The position numbers and the translations under genes are program-made. Below are positions 7,213 to 15,451 of a stretch of 64,000 nucleotides of DNA, piece by piece. Within the stretch, counting starts at the first letter, position 1. Every line of letters begins with the position of its first letter. The notes under the pieces were generated by a model. The model was not told the origin of the DNA and ran no database searches. It was given only the letters and a program-made list of their open reading frames with translations. Source of the DNA: Pirellulimonas nuda (GTDB lineage: Bacteria > Planctomycetota > Planctomycetia > Pirellulales > Lacipirellulaceae). The stretch is taken from contig NZ_CP036291.1 of assembly GCF_007750855.1 (NCBI RefSeq), positions 3,472,001-3,536,000 on the forward strand. Reading direction: 5' to 3'.

Positions 7213-8709
7213 CTACCCTCGATGCTGCTGCGATCCAACGAACGCATAGAACCCTCCCCGCCATTCGGGCGACGACACCATCCGCTCGGCGTCACCCGCC
7301 GACGGGTGGCCGATGTGACGCATCACCGCGGCGAGCTGGCCGGCGTCGGCGCGGTGCTCGTCGTGGAGCGCGCACTCATCAAGGTACTTCAGCAGCGCAT
7401 GACTCCCCTCGGCGTGCCCCGGCCGAGCGAGGGTCGCCAGCAGCACACGCAGCTCCAGTTCGACCGCAAGGTCGAGCCAGCGCGGGTCAAAGCAATCCGC
7501 GAACCGGCGCCAAAGCAGCGCGTTGGCGCCGTTGGGCGTACGAGCAGAAAAGGCGCCCATGGCCAGCTGCTGGATTACGTACGTGCAATAGTCGCTGCGC
7601 GAAGCGCGGTCGGCTTGGCGCAGGTAGGTGTGGAACGCGTCGTAGACTTCCGCAGGGTCCCAGCTCTGAAACGCGACATGGACAATGAGAGGAACGTAGG
7701 GAGGGAGCTGGTTTGGCAACGCCGCCACCAGCGCGTTCCGCAGCGCCGGTCCACCGCAGGCCATGCGTTCGACGAGATGCCCCTGGGCGTCGGGCGCCCT
7801 AAAACCGTCCAACTCGACCGGCATGGCCTCGCGTCGATCGAAGGCCTCCAACAAGAAGGCCTCGACCGCCGATTCCTGCTCCCGCCCACGCAGCGCCTGG
7901 AAAAGACGCGTCAGCCCCGCGGCGTGTTGCGCGTAGACCCCACGGTACCGGGTGCCGGCGGAGGTGATCGCCGCGAGACGGTCGCGCGCCTCGCCGATCA
8001 CTTCGTCGCTGCTGGGTTCCGGGAGCGGGTCGTGTGGGCCGGCGGTCCGCACCGCCACGAGCTCACCACGTTCGTCCTCCTCGAAGCGGAAGCCTTGGAC
8101 CGCGGGCGGGCGACACGGACCGTCACCGCGTTGGGCGATCGCCGCTGCCGCGGCGCTGCGTACCTCGGCGCCCTCGGAACTAGCAAGCTCTTCAAGGACC
8201 CCAGCGCCGCCTGAGAAATTGGCCAGGCGTTCGATCGCGGCCAGGCGGACCTCCATCGGGCCCGAACGGATCGCGTCGGCCAGGACCGGCCCCGCGCGGC
8301 GGGGATCGAGCTGGTGCAGCAGGCCGACCCGGCGGGCGTCCCCCTCGCCACCCTCGCCGAGCGTCCCGCGTAGCAGGGGGATCGCGATCGCCTGGAACTG
8401 AGTTGCGATCACGTGCGCGGCGGCGTCAGCGATCTGCCGATCGGGGTCGTCGAGCTTGGCGATCAGACGCTCCACGGGCCAGAGCGAAAGCCGCGGTTCT
8501 GGCTGATCGACCAGGGCGGCCCACTTGCGGTCGTAGGAGCCACGACCGGCGGCCTCGCCCTCCGAGGAACGCGCGCCACGGCTTTCGTGGCTGCCCAGAG
8601 CACCGAGCTGATCGAGCAGCTCGGCGAGCCGCGGCGACACCGAGAAGGCGTTGTTCAAATCGCACCTGCTGTCGTCAGTTATGGGGAAGCGTTCAATCCG
8701 TCGCACCAC
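7213..8709 (-). CDS. HEAT-like repeat protein A (498 aa)
   Basis: This soluble protein has no signal peptide. Residues about 75-200 look like alpha-helical HEAT/armadillo repeats (IADAAAHVIATQFQAIAIPL, VRLAAIERLANFSGG, VRSAAAAAIAQ). The second half has the family-specific segment PYVPLIVHVAFQSWDPAEVY, the motif CFDPRWLDLAVELELRVLL, then LARPGHAEGSHALLKYL and RHIGHPSAGDAERM near the C-terminus. Paralogues with the same C-terminal module follow at 8943, 10377 and 12550. The GTG start at 8709 is uncertain; a later start is possible. The 3' two thirds is part of the 2.1-kb duplication. Function unknown; such repeats usually form protein-binding scaffolds. Confidence 0.75.
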   Translation of the reverse strand: MVRRIERFPITDDSRCDLNNAFSVSPRLAELLDQLGALGSHESRGARSSEGEAAGRGSYDRKWAALVDQPEPRLSLWPVERLIAKLDDPDRQIADAAAHVIATQFQAIAIPLLRGTLGEGGEGDARRVGLLHQLDPRRAGPVLADAIRSGPMEVRLAAIERLANFSGGAGVLEELASSEGAEVRSAAAAAIAQRGDGPCRPPAVQGFRFEEDERGELVAVRTAGPHDPLPEPSSDEVIGEARDRLAAITSAGTRYRGVYAQHAAGLTRLFQALRGREQESAVEAFLLEAFDRREAMPVELDGFRAPDAQGHLVERMACGGPALRNALVAALPNQLPPYVPLIVHVAFQSWDPAEVYDAFHTYLRQADRASRSDYCTYVIQQLAMGAFSARTPNGANALLWRRFADCFDPRWLDLAVELELRVLLATLARPGHAEGSHALLKYLDECALHDEHRADAGQLAAVMRHIGHPSAGDAERMVSSPEWRGGFYAFVGSQQHRG

Positions 8710-8942
8710 TCATTATGACCCCGGTTGACCTCTGCGCAAGGCGCCGTACGGGAGCGGCGCCACCAATCGCAGCCGCGGCGCCCGGGCGGAACCGCTACCG
8801 GGCGCCGGACCCGCTGCAAGGGTAGCGACGTGCTGCTGGCAAGGCCGGTCGCCGTTCGCGACCCCCACCAGCATTGCGAAGTCACGCGTAGACCAGCCGC
8901 GGCCGCACGCGTCTTCGCCCCGGTTCTGGTGGGCCGGGCCAG

Positions 8943-9596
8943 CTACACCCGGTCTCCGGCGGGCGACCCCAGCCAGGCACGCGCGTCGTCGGCAAGCGGG
9001 TGGTTGATCGCGACGATCACCGTGGCGATGTCGTGGACCAGCTCGGCCGGCGTCGTGGGCTGCTCGGACGTAAACGCGTCGGTCAACAACCGGTCCACGC
9101 CCGCATGCCCGGGCGTCGCCAGGCAGAGCACCAAGTCCAGCCGGCCGAGGCTCGCGGCCAGCAGGAGCCAGGCAGGGTCAAGGCGCCAGGCCCCGTTGCC
9201 GGGGCGCTCGGCCCCCCACACGGAACGGTCGCCCGCCCAGCCCGCCAGCGAACGCAGCTGCCGGGTGACGAGCCGGTTCCGCTCGACCCCACCGGGCTTG
9301 CGCCCCTCGGACGGCTCAAGGAACTGGCTGAAGGCGACGAAGAACAGGCTGGGAGACCACAGCAAGCCGGCCCAGAAGACCGCGGCCAGGAAGCCGTCCT
9401 CCGAGAGGTGCGGGAGCTGCTCCAAGAGCTGGCGGCGGAGGCGGGGGCCCCCCGCGACCATGGCGCTGACGTCGTCCGACGTGAGCGGGGGGCGCTGCTT
9501 CCCAGCCGACGCGGCCTCGCAGCCGGCGGGGGGGACGACGGCTTCTGTGGTAGGTGGCGGGGGGACGTTGGCTGCGTTGTTAGGGACGACCATGGC
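8943..9596 (-). CDS. HEAT-family C-terminal-module protein C (217 aa)
   Basis: I place the start at MVVPNNAANVPPPPTTEAVV (9596), which follows GGAAGAG; the open frame extends further upstream without support. The C-terminal 100 residues match the end of the neighbouring HEAT-like proteins: RLDPAWLLLAASLGRLDLVL, LATPGHAGVDRLLTDAF and INHPLADDARAWL. The N-terminal HEAT repeats of the paralogues are absent, so this is either a shortened paralogue or a separate one-module protein. It is preceded by a Pro/Ala-rich stretch. Function unknown. Confidence 0.65.
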   Translation of the reverse strand, partial: AMVVPNNAANVPPPPTTEAVVPPAGCEAASAGKQRPPLTSDDVSAMVAGGPRLRRQLLEQLPHLSEDGFLAAVFWAGLLWSPSLFFVAFSQFLEPSEGRKPGGVERNRLVTRQLRSLAGWAGDRSVWGAERPGNGAWRLDPAWLLLAASLGRLDLVLCLATPGHAGVDRLLTDAFTSEQPTTPAELVHDIATVIVAINHPLADDARAWLGSPAGDRV

Positions 9597-10287
9597 TCTT
9601 CCGTGAACATAGGGGAATGGGGTTAAATCCGTCTGGCAGGCATTGTCGGAGCCGCGGGGGGGTGGGGTAAATACCAGATCGGGGTCCGAATGTTGAAATT
9701 CGATGACGCCCGAGGGCTCGATCGGGCGCCTTGGCGGGCCTTCGTCCCGCTTCGATTTTCGGACGCCTTGCGGGCCGGGTCCGGGCCGTTGAACGCTGCG
9801 AATGCGGCGGCCCGACAGGTCTGGTTCGGGCTGGATGGAAGTGCGCCTGCGGGGACGCATAGGGGAGACCTCTCGTATAGTGGGCCCACCTGATAGGTCT
9901 GGGCAGCGGCGTCGCGGAGGCCATTAAGGACCCCAGCCGTCGAGCCCTGAAAACCCCCTACACCCAAACGTTGACCCACCGCTGACCGCACCCACGCGCA
10001 GGTTCGGCAGTCCTCCGCTGGGAGCGAATGACTCCCTTCATCGCCCGCGAGAACGGTCTCGGCCCACGCCGCGGTTGGCGCCCACGGACTGGGTCCTACC
10101 ACCTCGCGGAAGGCGCAGTCGCGCCCCGTCTCATGCACGACCACGCAGTTCCCGAACGCACGGGTCCCCCGGTCCACGAGGGCCACGCGCGTCCAGAACA
10201 TTCCGCCTGCCGGGGCGACCGGACGGGCCGACTGCGGGTCGAGCCGCACCCGACCCGCCGCCGGCCGCCCGAACACCCACCTCCCAG
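9597..10287. other. Intergenic, no supported gene
   Basis: The stretch has long open frames on both strands, none with a family match, ribosome-binding site or start that I can support. A minus-strand frame around 9880-10210 (starting MFWTRVALVDRGT) is the least unlikely, but is not called. Confidence 0.4.
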
Positions 10288-10319
10288 AAAAAAGGCCCAC
10301 CGGCGTCCCGGTGGGCCTT
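10288..10319 (-). terminator. Rho-independent terminator after HEAT-like gene B
   Basis: On the minus strand the stem AAGGCCCACCGG pairs with CCGGTGGGCCTT around a 4-base loop and is followed by a run of six T. It lies about 58 bp after the stop of the 10377-11831 gene. Confidence 0.85.
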
Positions 10320-10376
10320 GATCCCTTGCCGCACAAGACGACGCGCCGAGGCTGACGCCGCCGTCGTCCGCTCTCG

Positions 10377-11831
10377 CTACAACCACGCCTCGGTAACGAC
10401 CCACATGCCAACCGGCGAGGCCGGCTGATTGGCCTTGGCCGCTTCCAGCTGCTTCAGCGCGTCGTCCGCCAACGGGTGCCCCACGTGGGACATCACGGCC
10501 ACGGTCTCGTACGCCTCGGCCGATGCGGGGGACTCGCGCAGCAGCTTCTGGAAGTGCTGCTTCAGCAACCGGTTCGCACCCGCGTGACCCGGCCTGGCGA
10601 GCGCCAGCACCAGGTCGACGCGGCCCCCGTTTACGGCGTCGTCGAGCCACCGGGCGTCGAAGCACTCCGCTAGCCGGCACGACGGCACGTCGGGGCTGTT
10701 GTCCCAAGCCCACCACGCCCGGCGCCCCCAGGCGAGCCGGCGGGTTACCCATAGATCCCACGAGTCGGTGCTGTCCCCTTCCACCGGCTGCAAGACGCCG
10801 TGGAACGCCTCGTAGACCTGGTCGGGTTCCAAGTTGTCGAAGGCGAGACTCACGACCATCGGCACGTAAGCCAGGTTCATGTCCGGCAACGAGGCGATCA
10901 GCGCCCCTTGCAGCGCGGCGGGGCCGCTCGCCATGCACTCGACGAGCTTCTCCAGCGGGTCTGCGATCAAGCCCGTTGGCGCCAGCCAATACAGCCCGGC
11001 GCGCTGGCTGTAAGCCTCGAGCAAGAACGACGCCACCTCCGGCTCGTGCTCGCGGCCCATGAGGCACAGCAGCAGCTTGCGGAGACCGGCGGCGTGCTCT
11101 CGGTAGGCCCGGCGGTCTTGCGACGCGTCGGAGGCCACCGCACTGAGCATCCGCCGCGCCGCGGCGATGAGCGCCCGGACGACCGAGGGGTAGCGGCACT
11201 CGCAGACCAGCCGGCTGGCAGGCGCCGCGATGTCCACGAGCAAGGCGTCAACCAAAGCCGTCGCCGCCTCGTCCGACGCGCTGCCGGCAAGCAGCTCCAA
11301 CGCCTTTTCGCGCACGCCCGCCGCCTCGCCGAGAGTCAGCCGGGCGAGCAGCCCGACGCCTTGCGGCGAGTCGGCCAGGCACGCCAGCGCGGCCTCCTGC
11401 AGGTCGGCCGACCCCGACGCGAGGGCGTCCGGGACCAACGCCAGGGCGCTGGGAGGGTCGAGCCGGCGCAGCAGCCCCAAGCGGCGCGGGTCGCCGCGCT
11501 GGGCGGCGCCCAGCGCGCCCCGCAAGAGCGGCACGGCGACCCGGCGGTAGCAGCGGACGATCGTCTCCTCGGCGGCGGCGGCGACCGCCGCGTCGGGGCT
11601 GTCGAGCGACGCGTTGAGCGTCTCGACCGGGTGGAGGGCGTCGCTTGCGTACGGTTCGTTGGCGATCTGCCGCCAGGGGATGGCGTAGGACAAGGGCGGG
11701 GGCGGGGCGCCCGCGCCGGTAGCAGCAGGCGGCGCCGTCGACGCTGCGTCGGCGTGTCCGCTGGGGAGGGGGAACAAGGACTCGTCCAGGAGAACCCGGA
11801 CCCGATCAAGAAACGTGATGGCGTTGGCCAT
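10377..11831 (-). CDS. HEAT-like repeat protein B (484 aa)
   Basis: The start is put at MANAITFLDRVRVLLDESLF (11831); the open frame upstream is arginine-rich noise. Residues about 65-210 are alpha-helical repeats (VAAAAEETIVRCYRRVAVPL, LLRGALG, LQEAALACLADSP, VREKALELLAGSA). The second half repeats the pattern of protein A: YVPMVVSLAFDNLEPDQVYE, CFDARWLDDAVNGGRVDLVL, ALARPGHAGANRLLKQHF and SHVGHPLADDALKQL. No signal peptide or membrane segment. It ends just before a strong terminator. Probably a protein-interaction scaffold; no enzyme motif is visible. Confidence 0.78.
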   Translation of the reverse strand: MANAITFLDRVRVLLDESLFPLPSGHADAASTAPPAATGAGAPPPPLSYAIPWRQIANEPYASDALHPVETLNASLDSPDAAVAAAAEETIVRCYRRVAVPLLRGALGAAQRGDPRRLGLLRRLDPPSALALVPDALASGSADLQEAALACLADSPQGVGLLARLTLGEAAGVREKALELLAGSASDEAATALVDALLVDIAAPASRLVCECRYPSVVRALIAAARRMLSAVASDASQDRRAYREHAAGLRKLLLCLMGREHEPEVASFLLEAYSQRAGLYWLAPTGLIADPLEKLVECMASGPAALQGALIASLPDMNLAYVPMVVSLAFDNLEPDQVYEAFHGVLQPVEGDSTDSWDLWVTRRLAWGRRAWWAWDNSPDVPSCRLAECFDARWLDDAVNGGRVDLVLALARPGHAGANRLLKQHFQKLLRESPASAEAYETVAVMSHVGHPLADDALKQLEAAKANQPASPVGMWVVTEAWL

Positions 11832-12549
11832 ATGGCGCCTAGGTGGAATACGAAGTGTTAAAAACTGAAACTCAAAGCGGCTTGGAGCGGCGGCTGCGTG
11901 GGGCTCGAGGTTGTTGCGGGCGGCGCTCGGGAGCGTTCGAACGGCGACGCCGGCGGAGAGCGTCGGGCGCACCGCGGCGCCCAGGCAGAATGGATGACGG
12001 GACGCGGCCGGTTAACGGCGTCCGCCGGTGCTGCCGGTCCGGTCCTCGCACCACGCCGGGAACGTGCGGAGGCGACACGCACGCCGCGTTGCGTGCCGCC
12101 GAGGCGGGCGCCCCGCCTCGGCGGGCCCCCGGCCGGGGACGCTAAGCGATGCGCGAAAGCCCGCCCTGCCCCGCCCGGTTGAGGGGCGGTCCGCGGACGC
12201 GTCGGTTGTGGCTTGGGTCGTTTCATCGGTACTGCCGTGCGTGCATCCATTGCTAGCAGCCACCCGTGGTAGCAGAGCCGGCGCGCGAATAAAATAGCGG
12301 TTGATCCATTTTCTGGGTGGTCTTGGTGTGAGCTTTTTGCACGGCCACCGCCGGCCCTGCGGCGGGCGCCGCTCGCAGGTCGAGGGCCCCACGAGCCCTG
12401 GACGACCGCCTCGCAGCGGCGCCTCATCCAACGGCGCCGGCGGCCCGGCGCCGTCGGTGAGTCTGGCCCGTTCCGGCGCCGGGGGCGCGTGCACCGCAAT
12501 AGGCGTGGCGGCGGCCGGCCGGAGCCGCCGAGAAGGGGCGTGCAGGTTC
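11832..12549. other. Intergenic, decayed sequence
   Basis: I see no gene. The base composition changes (the AT-richer block around 12200-12340 contains TTTTCTGGGTGG and AATAAAATAGCGG) and the flanking GC-rich parts give only chance frames. Confidence 0.4.
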
Positions 12550-12800
12550 AGCCCCCCCGACGGCGCCCGTTGTGCCTCCTGCATGCCCCAGCGCGCGAGG
12601 CCCAGTTCGGCACGCCGTTTCGGCTGCCCCAGGTAGTCGAGGTGACCCAGCACCGCCAACAACTCGTACCCAAACTGCGTCAGCAAGGCCCCACGCCGCA
12701 GTACTTTCAAAAACGTGCGGTTCAGCAGCCCTTCGGCGCCCGCGTGGCCCCCGCGGGCGCCACGTCGACGCGGCCGACCGGCCCCCCCCCATAACCGTCG
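12550..12800 (-). pseudogene. HEAT-family C-terminal module, decayed (E)
   Basis: The minus-strand frame reads GHAGAEGLLNRTFLKVLRR then LLAVLGHLDYLGQPKRRAEL, matching the PGHAG...LL...F and H-G-H-P-like end of proteins A, B and C. The preceding GRVDVA lies in a different frame, so there is a frameshift near 12755. It sits downstream of the short gene D (13109-13558), which carries the N-terminal half. The two look like remains of one paralogue. Confidence 0.6.
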
Positions 12801-13108
12801 GCCAGCGTTTGCAGGCGAGCAGGGCCGAGCGTCTGGGCGTCCTGGGCGCCCGGCGCCGCGCCCGTGCGTTGGGGGGAGCGGCTGGCGGGGGTTGGCGTGC
12901 GGCTTCCGGAGGGTTCCAAGCCTCGGCTTCCGGGGGCCACCATAGCGAAGTCCATGGGGGATGTGGGGGGCGTTCTTCGGAGCACCCCCGTCCAACTCGA
13001 CCAGCGGCGGCGTGGCCCTCCGGGCCCCGCCGCCGCGCATCCGTTATTCAACCCATCGCGCTGCGCCGATCGGTCACCCGGCTGCGGCAACCAGCCAACT
13101 CACGCGAC
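12801..13108. other. Degraded interval between D and E
   Basis: This may contain the broken middle of the HEAT paralogue (short matches only). No frame can be called. Confidence 0.3.
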
Positions 13109-13558
13109 TCACGCATCCGGGGCCGGCAACTCCCGCGCGACGTCGAGGGGCGTGAAGGGCGTCAGGCAGCTGCGGCGGTAGTGGTACCGCGCGATCCCCG
13201 TGGCGGCGCGGGCCACGACGTCCGACCCGAGGTCGCGGCACTCCTCGACCAGCCGCCGCGCCCCGATCGGATCGAGCTGGTCCAACAGCCAGAGCCGCAG
13301 CGCGTGGCCGTAGCCCCCCCGCGGGTCGAAGCCCATCAGCAGCGCAGGGATCACCTCCTTGCCGTGCTGGGACGCGATCTGCTGGGCGGCCTGGGCCGCG
13401 CGTCCGGGGTCGGCGTCGTGGAGCGGGGCGACCACGTTCCGCCGCTCGCTCACCATGCGATCCGCGGGGCTTTGGACGAGGCGCGTGCCGGGGGCGCAGA
13501 GGTAGGCCGGACGGCCCCTGCGGGTGTAGGTGACGAAGCTGATTCGATTGTGGGCCAT
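13109..13558 (-). CDS. HEAT-family N-terminal protein D (149 aa), probably a 5' remnant
   Basis: The start at MAHNRISFVTYTRRGRPAYL (13558) follows AAGGGAG. The body has helical repeat segments like those of proteins A and B: AAQAAQQIASQHGKEVIPAL, LRLWLLDQLDPIGARRLVEE and VVARAATGIARY. The protein stops at LPAPDA, where A and B would continue for 300 residues. A decayed C-terminal module lies just downstream on the same strand. It may still be translated, as the last gene of the operon from 15451. Confidence 0.55.
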   Translation of the reverse strand: MAHNRISFVTYTRRGRPAYLCAPGTRLVQSPADRMVSERRNVVAPLHDADPGRAAQAAQQIASQHGKEVIPALLMGFDPRGGYGHALRLWLLDQLDPIGARRLVEECRDLGSDVVARAATGIARYHYRRSCLTPFTPLDVARELPAPDA

Positions 13559-13638
13559 GGCGGCTCCCTTGGGTTGGTAAAAGTTGGTTCTAAAACCTTG
13601 GCGGAGCGACAACTGCTTCAGGTCGCGCCCCGGGTGCG

Positions 13639-14484
13639 CTAGCGCGGTTTACGGGGGAGCGTCGCGGCGCCGGCCTGGGGATCAACCGCAGCGGGGGCCG
13701 GCTCGGGGAGCGAATCGGCCAGCTTCTGGGCCCTCACAAAATTCTTGAGGGCGTGGCCCAGGCGCTGCTCGGCGTTGTTCAGGGCCGACTGTAGCTGGGG
13801 GCTCCGGATCTCTGCGATGTCGATCTTCGCCTCTGCCGCCTGGACCCCCAGCTCGCACATCACGATCCGCTGGGCGTAGGTCCGCACCATGGCGGACGTT
13901 CCCTCCGGCGCCATCCGCTCGACGCGGTCGAGGGCGTCCAACGCCAGCGACGCGACGGCGACCGGGTCGTCACCGCAGACCGCGCGGGCGAGCAGCAGCA
14001 GCGTCGGCGCCGAGGGCTCGTCCGTGAGGCGGAACTCCGGGTGGGCGTGGAGGTACTTGAAGAGCCTCCGTGCTGCGCCGCGGTCTCCGCGGTCGCGGCG
14101 GTCGTAGTTGTCAAGCAGCAGCGCGAGCTGCTCGGGCATCGCCTCGCCGGCGTCCTCCATCCGCTGGGCGTGCCGCTGCAGCAGCCCGCCGGGGGTGCAG
14201 TCGTACAGCGGCCGGATCCGCTGCGGCAAAGGGGTCCCCGCGCGCGGCCGGTAGCCGCGCAGATCGTCCTGGATCCGGCGTTCCGCGATCAGATCGGGGT
14301 CGGTCGTGGGGGGGCGCATGTTCCGCATGCGTTCGGCGCGCCGGGCCCCCTGCGCCTCGGCTTCCTCGGGGGCGAGCCGGGCCGATTTCTCGAGCCACTC
14401 CTGCTCGTCGTCGATGACGCTGCAGTCCGAGAAGAAGTACTCGCCGTTGTAGGTCGGGGAAAGCGCGGGCTTGTAGTTGTCCAT
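13639..14484 (-). CDS. Hypothetical protein (281 aa)
   Basis: Not recognised. It is hydrophilic and charged, without signal peptide or membrane helix. It starts MDNYKPALSPTYNGEYFFSD, has an acidic/basic segment RIRPLYDCTPGGLLQRHAQR, a helical stretch TLLLLARAVCGDDPVAVASL and a C-terminal region with LNNAEQRLGHALKNFVRAQK. It starts 10 bp after the stop of the 14495-14911 gene (intergenic AGGACC before the start), so the two are co-transcribed. It precedes HEAT-family gene D by 80 bp. Confidence 0.65.
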   Translation of the reverse strand: MDNYKPALSPTYNGEYFFSDCSVIDDEQEWLEKSARLAPEEAEAQGARRAERMRNMRPPTTDPDLIAERRIQDDLRGYRPRAGTPLPQRIRPLYDCTPGGLLQRHAQRMEDAGEAMPEQLALLLDNYDRRDRGDRGAARRLFKYLHAHPEFRLTDEPSAPTLLLLARAVCGDDPVAVASLALDALDRVERMAPEGTSAMVRTYAQRIVMCELGVQAAEAKIDIAEIRSPQLQSALNNAEQRLGHALKNFVRAQKLADSLPEPAPAAVDPQAGAATLPRKPR

Positions 14485-14494
14485 CGTTTAGGTC

Positions 14495-14911
14495 CTAGGG
14501 GTTAGAAAGTGCGCCCGTCGCCGCCACACCGGCGTCGGACGGGGGGGCCATCGGTGCGGCCGCGTCGTGCAAGTCGGCGCCCGCGGGCGGAGCAGCGGCG
14601 TCGTCTGGTTGGGCGCTAGTCCCGGATCGTTGCGTCCGCCACACGCCGTTGCGGTACCGCATCCCTGCCGCCAGCGCGGCGGCCCGCAGCGCGACGCCGA
14701 AATCGGTTCGACCCCGCTCCAGACGCGTGTCGAGGGCGCGGAGCTCGGCGGTCATTTGAGCGGCGCGACGCCGCGCAGCGACACGCTGCGCGACCGCTTG
14801 GGCCGCCCGCTCGCCTGCTTCGCCGGCGCCGCAGCAGACCTGCACCCTCACGCCGCCAATCCGCTGCGTGTGGTAGTAATACTTTTCGCCGCCGATTGTT
14901 CTCCATCCCAT
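14495..14911 (-). CDS. Hypothetical protein with MGWRxxGGxxYYY N-terminus (138 aa)
   Basis: The N-terminus MGWRTIGGEKYYYHTQRIGG resembles a small family I associate with planctomycete accessory regions (N-terminus of the kind RYYYRSRRVGGRV). An Ala/Arg-rich helix (AAQAVAQRVAARRRAAQ) follows, and the tail is Pro/Ala-rich. No catalytic motif. The start codon abuts the TAA of the upstream gene with no gap, a sign of translational coupling. Function unknown. Confidence 0.65.
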   Translation of the reverse strand: MGWRTIGGEKYYYHTQRIGGVRVQVCCGAGEAGERAAQAVAQRVAARRRAAQMTAELRALDTRLERGRTDFGVALRAAALAAGMRYRNGVWRTQRSGTSAQPDDAAAPPAGADLHDAAAPMAPPSDAGVAATGALSNP

Positions 14912-15451
14912 TTAGCACTCCTCCCTGCAGCGCTGGTCGACCGCGATCCCAGCAGAGCCGCTCGGCGCCCGAGCCGCATCGTCGTTCGAGTGTCGACCGA
15001 GGCGTTCGATCCGCAGCGCGGTGCGGTAGTCTTCCAGCGCCTCGCCGAGCCGCCGTTCCAGCCGGGCCAGCCGCACCTGGATGGGCGCATGCTGCAGGTC
15101 GTCGGGATGCAGCCGCTCCTCCGCCAGCCGCAGCGCCATTTCGCAGTCCGCGACCTGCGCCGCCGCGTCCCGCACCAACCCGCCGGCGCCCGGGGGAGTC
15201 AAGCGGGAGGCGCGGTCGGCCAACTCCCCAGCCCGCGATCCGACCTCCACCGGGTCACGCGGCGCGAAGCTCCCGAGCAGCTTGAGCAGCCGATCGACCG
15301 CCGCCGGCTGACCGGCTGCATCGACGGGAGCCGCAATCTCCCGGAGGCGTGCGAGCCGTTGGTCGCCCTGGGCCTCAAGCGCCGCCTCGATCGGGCGCAG
15401 CTCCGCCGGGAGGGGCAGGCCAGAGATCGTTTGGGTTGCGTGGGTCGTCAT
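14912..15451 (-). CDS. Hypothetical protein (179 aa), first gene of the operon
   Basis: Not recognised. It starts MTTHATQTISGLPLPAELRP after GGACGGAG. It is mainly helical, with DRLLKLLGSFAPRDPVEVGS, VADCEMALRLAEERLH and RLARLERRLGEALEDYRTAL, the last resembling a coiled coil. There are no membrane segments. Its stop touches the next start (14911). The order from 15451 to 13109 suggests one transcript of four genes ending in a HEAT-family piece, so a common role with the HEAT proteins is possible but unproven. Confidence 0.62.
   Translation of the reverse strand: MTTHATQTISGLPLPAELRPIEAALEAQGDQRLARLREIAAPVDAAGQPAAVDRLLKLLGSFAPRDPVEVGSRAGELADRASRLTPPGAGGLVRDAAAQVADCEMALRLAEERLHPDDLQHAPIQVRLARLERRLGEALEDYRTALRIERLGRHSNDDAARAPSGSAGIAVDQRCREEC

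Larger units (their letters stand above)
5987..8122. repeat. 2.1-kb direct duplication, left copy
   Basis: This segment matches 58169-60306 base for base over long stretches, in the same orientation. It includes the start of a sulfotransferase gene, a noncoding stretch, csrA and the 3' two thirds of a HEAT-like gene. The left boundary is the IS200 end. The right boundary is inside the intact HEAT-like gene, where the other copy departs. Differences are scattered substitutions and small indels. Confidence 0.92.

Noticed and set aside
9623-10411. 262-aa minus-strand open frame
   Set aside because: It runs through a strong terminator and the end of HEAT-like gene B in another frame, so it is unlikely to be a gene.
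7213-15451. Calling the HEAT cluster a defence system
   Set aside because: No nuclease, protease, NTPase or toxin motif is visible, so a named function would be invention.
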